Source: Sphingobium sp. SCG-1
GTDB lineage: Bacteria > Pseudomonadota > Alphaproteobacteria > Sphingomonadales > Sphingomonadaceae
Assembly: GCF_002953135.1 (NCBI RefSeq)
Contig: NZ_CP026372.1
Location: 1,240,001 to 1,304,000 of the forward strand
Length of the DNA: 64,000 nt
Direction of reading: 5' to 3'
Part shown: positions 62,581-64,000 of the stretch, in pieces
Layout: each line of letters starts with the position of its first letter
How positions within the stretch are numbered: the stretch's first letter is position 1
Translations under genes and position numbers: made by a program
Notes under the pieces: generated by a model
What the model saw: only the letters and a program-made list of their open reading frames with translations
Database searches by the model: none
Told to the model about the DNA's origin: nothing

Positions 62581-63555
62581 CTAGCCCAAGCCCCACAGCG
62601 CGCCGGGCCATAGCATCCCGTCCTTCACCGGCAAGGCACCGTAGCGATCCTTTGCCAGCAGCAGCGCGCCATCCAGATCGATCCAGTCGGCCCCCTGCGC
62701 GGCAAGGAAGGCAGGCGCGATGCCGAGCGACGTGCCCAGCATACACCCAAGCATGATCCGCAGCCCGCGTGCCCGCGCCGCTTCGGCCAATGCCAATGCC
62801 TCAGTGAGGCCCCCGGCCTTGTCGAGCTTGATATTGACGGCGGAGAAGCCGGTCAGCCGGTCGAGATCCTCGCGCGTATGCACGCTTTCGTCGGCGCAGA
62901 AGGGCACCGGTGACTGGACGCCCGCCAGCATGTCCTCCCGCCCATGCGGGATGGGCTGTTCGATGAGTTCGACGCCGAGCGCCGCCAGCGCATTTGCTTC
63001 CGCCGCGATGTCCATCCGGGCCCAGCTTTCATTAGCATCGACGATCAGGCGGGCCGCAGGCGCACCCATGCGCACGGCGGCGATCCGGTCACGGTCGCCT
63101 TCACCCGTGAGCTTGCACTTGAGCAGGCCGAAACCCCGCGCCTCCGCTATTCGTGCATCGGCCTCCATCTGCGTGGGATCGTTGAGGCTGATCGTGAAGG
63201 CGGTCGCGACGGCTTGCGGTTTGGTCAAACCCGCAAGCTGCCATACCGACAAGCCTTGGCGCTTTGCCTCATAATCCCAGAGGGCGCAGTCCAGTGCGTT
63301 GCGCGCCGCGCCGCGGTCCATACGGCTGTTCACGCTCGTGCGATCGAGCGGGCCGCGATAGGCGTTTATCGCCGCCACACAGGATTCCGCCGTCTCCCCG
63401 TCATAGTAGATCGCCGTGCCTTCGCCGCGCCCGCTATGCTGGCCATCGCTGACCGTACACACGACCACGTCGACATGCGTCTTTGCGCCGCGACTGATAA
63501 TAAAGGCGCCCTGTACGGGCCAGCGTTCGACGTTCACGGAAACTATTTCGACCAT
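62581..63555 (-). CDS. Dipeptide epimerase of the enolase superfamily (L-Ala-D/L-Glu epimerase or DgcA-like)
   Basis: 324 residues. Catalytic features of the muconate-lactonising subgroup are visible: Lys-x-Lys in 'GLLKCKLTGEGD', metal ligands in 'LIVDANESW', 'LIEQPIPHG' and 'CADESVH', and the second Lys in 'AVNIKLDKAGG'. Members epimerise Ala-Glu dipeptides from murein recycling; a DgcA-type N-acetyl-Glu racemase is the main alternative. Neither ldcA nor dgcN is seen next to it. Divergent from the methyltransferase gene at the window end. Confidence 0.85.
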   Translation of the reverse strand: MVEIVSVNVERWPVQGAFIISRGAKTHVDVVVCTVSDGQHSGRGEGTAIYYDGETAESCVAAINAYRGPLDRTSVNSRMDRGAARNALDCALWDYEAKRQGLSVWQLAGLTKPQAVATAFTISLNDPTQMEADARIAEARGFGLLKCKLTGEGDRDRIAAVRMGAPAARLIVDANESWARMDIAAEANALAALGVELIEQPIPHGREDMLAGVQSPVPFCADESVHTREDLDRLTGFSAVNIKLDKAGGLTEALALAEAARARGLRIMLGCMLGTSLGIAPAFLAAQGADWIDLDGALLLAKDRYGALPVKDGMLWPGALWGLG

Positions 63556-63662
63556 GCAAGTACTTTAGGGGCGTTCATGCGGAACGGAAAGCCCGTGCAG
63601 GCTTTCCCCTGCGCGTCTGTCAGGCTAGAGGACGTGACAAGCCCTAACAGGACATTGATAAC

Positions 63663-64000
63663 GTGACATCACGAGAGCTTACCGGCCTGCTTTCTCTCGC
63701 CGAGAGTGACGCATCGCTTCCTTTTTCCCGCAAGGTAAGCGACTGGGCATGGCGGTTGGCATTCGGAGCGATCGGATGGCCGTGGCTTCTGAAAAGCCTG
63801 CACGGGGGTAGCAAGGCCGACAAGCGCGCGTTGATGACGGCGCTAGGACTTGCCCCCGACGCGCTGCCTCATCTGGGTAGCTGGAAGGCCGATACAGGGT
63901 TCTTGCGCCATATCGTGATGCAGATCGCGCTGTTGCAACCGGGCATTGTGGTCGAGCTAGGCGCAGGTGCCTCGACGCTGGTGGCGGCTAAGGCGCTCGC
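63663..64000 (+). CDS. SAM-dependent methyltransferase-like protein, 3' end outside window
   Basis: 112 codons are seen from a GTG at 63663 and the frame is open to the edge. The N-terminal 75 residues are helical ('WAWRLAFGAIGWPWLLKSLH'). 'IVVELGAGASTLVAAKALA' near the end is the glycine-rich SAM-binding motif of class I methyltransferases. AGGA lies about 10 nt before the GTG, so the start is provisional. Substrate unknown. Confidence 0.65.
   Translation, partial: MTSRELTGLLSLAESDASLPFSRKVSDWAWRLAFGAIGWPWLLKSLHGGSKADKRALMTALGLAPDALPHLGSWKADTGFLRHIVMQIALLQPGIVVELGAGASTLVAAKAL

Noticed and set aside
1..64000. tRNA, rRNA and known riboswitch genes
   Set aside because: I looked through the intergenic regions for T-loop motifs and familiar leader folds and found none; a covariance-model search would be needed to exclude them.

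Overview
The window reads as chromosomal DNA of an alphaproteobacterium, most likely a sphingomonad (Sphingomonas, Sphingobium or a relative). It is GC-rich. It carries a core block (nadD-rsfS-rlmH-envC-like-ctpA, dsbB-coq7, mdh-sucD-sucA-sucB-lpd) and small secreted families that I associate with Sphingomonadales. The assignment rests on gene content and order, not on a marker gene; no rRNA or tRNA gene was found.

Layout. 1-6.8 kb: the end of an outer-membrane barrel gene, a DUF2171 gene, nrdB, an AT-rich HEPN-type gene that abuts nrdB, a cut-off antitoxin-like gene, and small envelope or stress proteins, one behind a perfect match to the EcfG general-stress promoter. 6.8-20.1 kb: purA, a flavin reductase, proA, an aldo/keto reductase, chrA and a secreted M3 peptidase. 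The ribosome/NAD/cell-wall group nadD-rsfS-rlmH-envC-like-ctpA and dsbB-coq7 follow. 20.1-27.6 kb: two tandem secreted paralogs, an ECF sigma/anti-sigma pair, a lipoprotein, a PmtA-like methyltransferase, an HI0933-type flavoprotein, a DEAD-box helicase and a YaiI/DUF188 protein. 27.6-43.4 kb: a frameshifted FixL-like PAS remnant, then a giant autotransporter gene of about 15.1 kb on the minus strand, split into three reading frames by two apparent frameshifts.

44.3-51.3 kb: two nucleotidyltransferases, a flippase, a TagF-like transferase, a CDP-alcohol phosphatidyltransferase and a HAD phosphatase. Together they look like a pathway that activates an alcohol phosphate with a nucleotide, transfers it, dephosphorylates the product and exports it. 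51.4-61.6 kb: central metabolism (sdhB, thioesterase, zapE, mdh, sucD, sucA, sucB, lpd). sucC and sdhCDA are absent here. The mdh leader contains a 9-bp hairpin that buries the Shine-Dalgarno sequence. 61.7-64 kb: a membrane protein, a dipeptide epimerase and the start of a methyltransferase that runs off the window.

Most worth following up: the SD-hiding mdh leader, the phospho-alcohol cluster, the HEPN gene that appears to have replaced part of a toxin-antitoxin locus, and the broken giant autotransporter. Product calls come from reading motifs; no database search was run.
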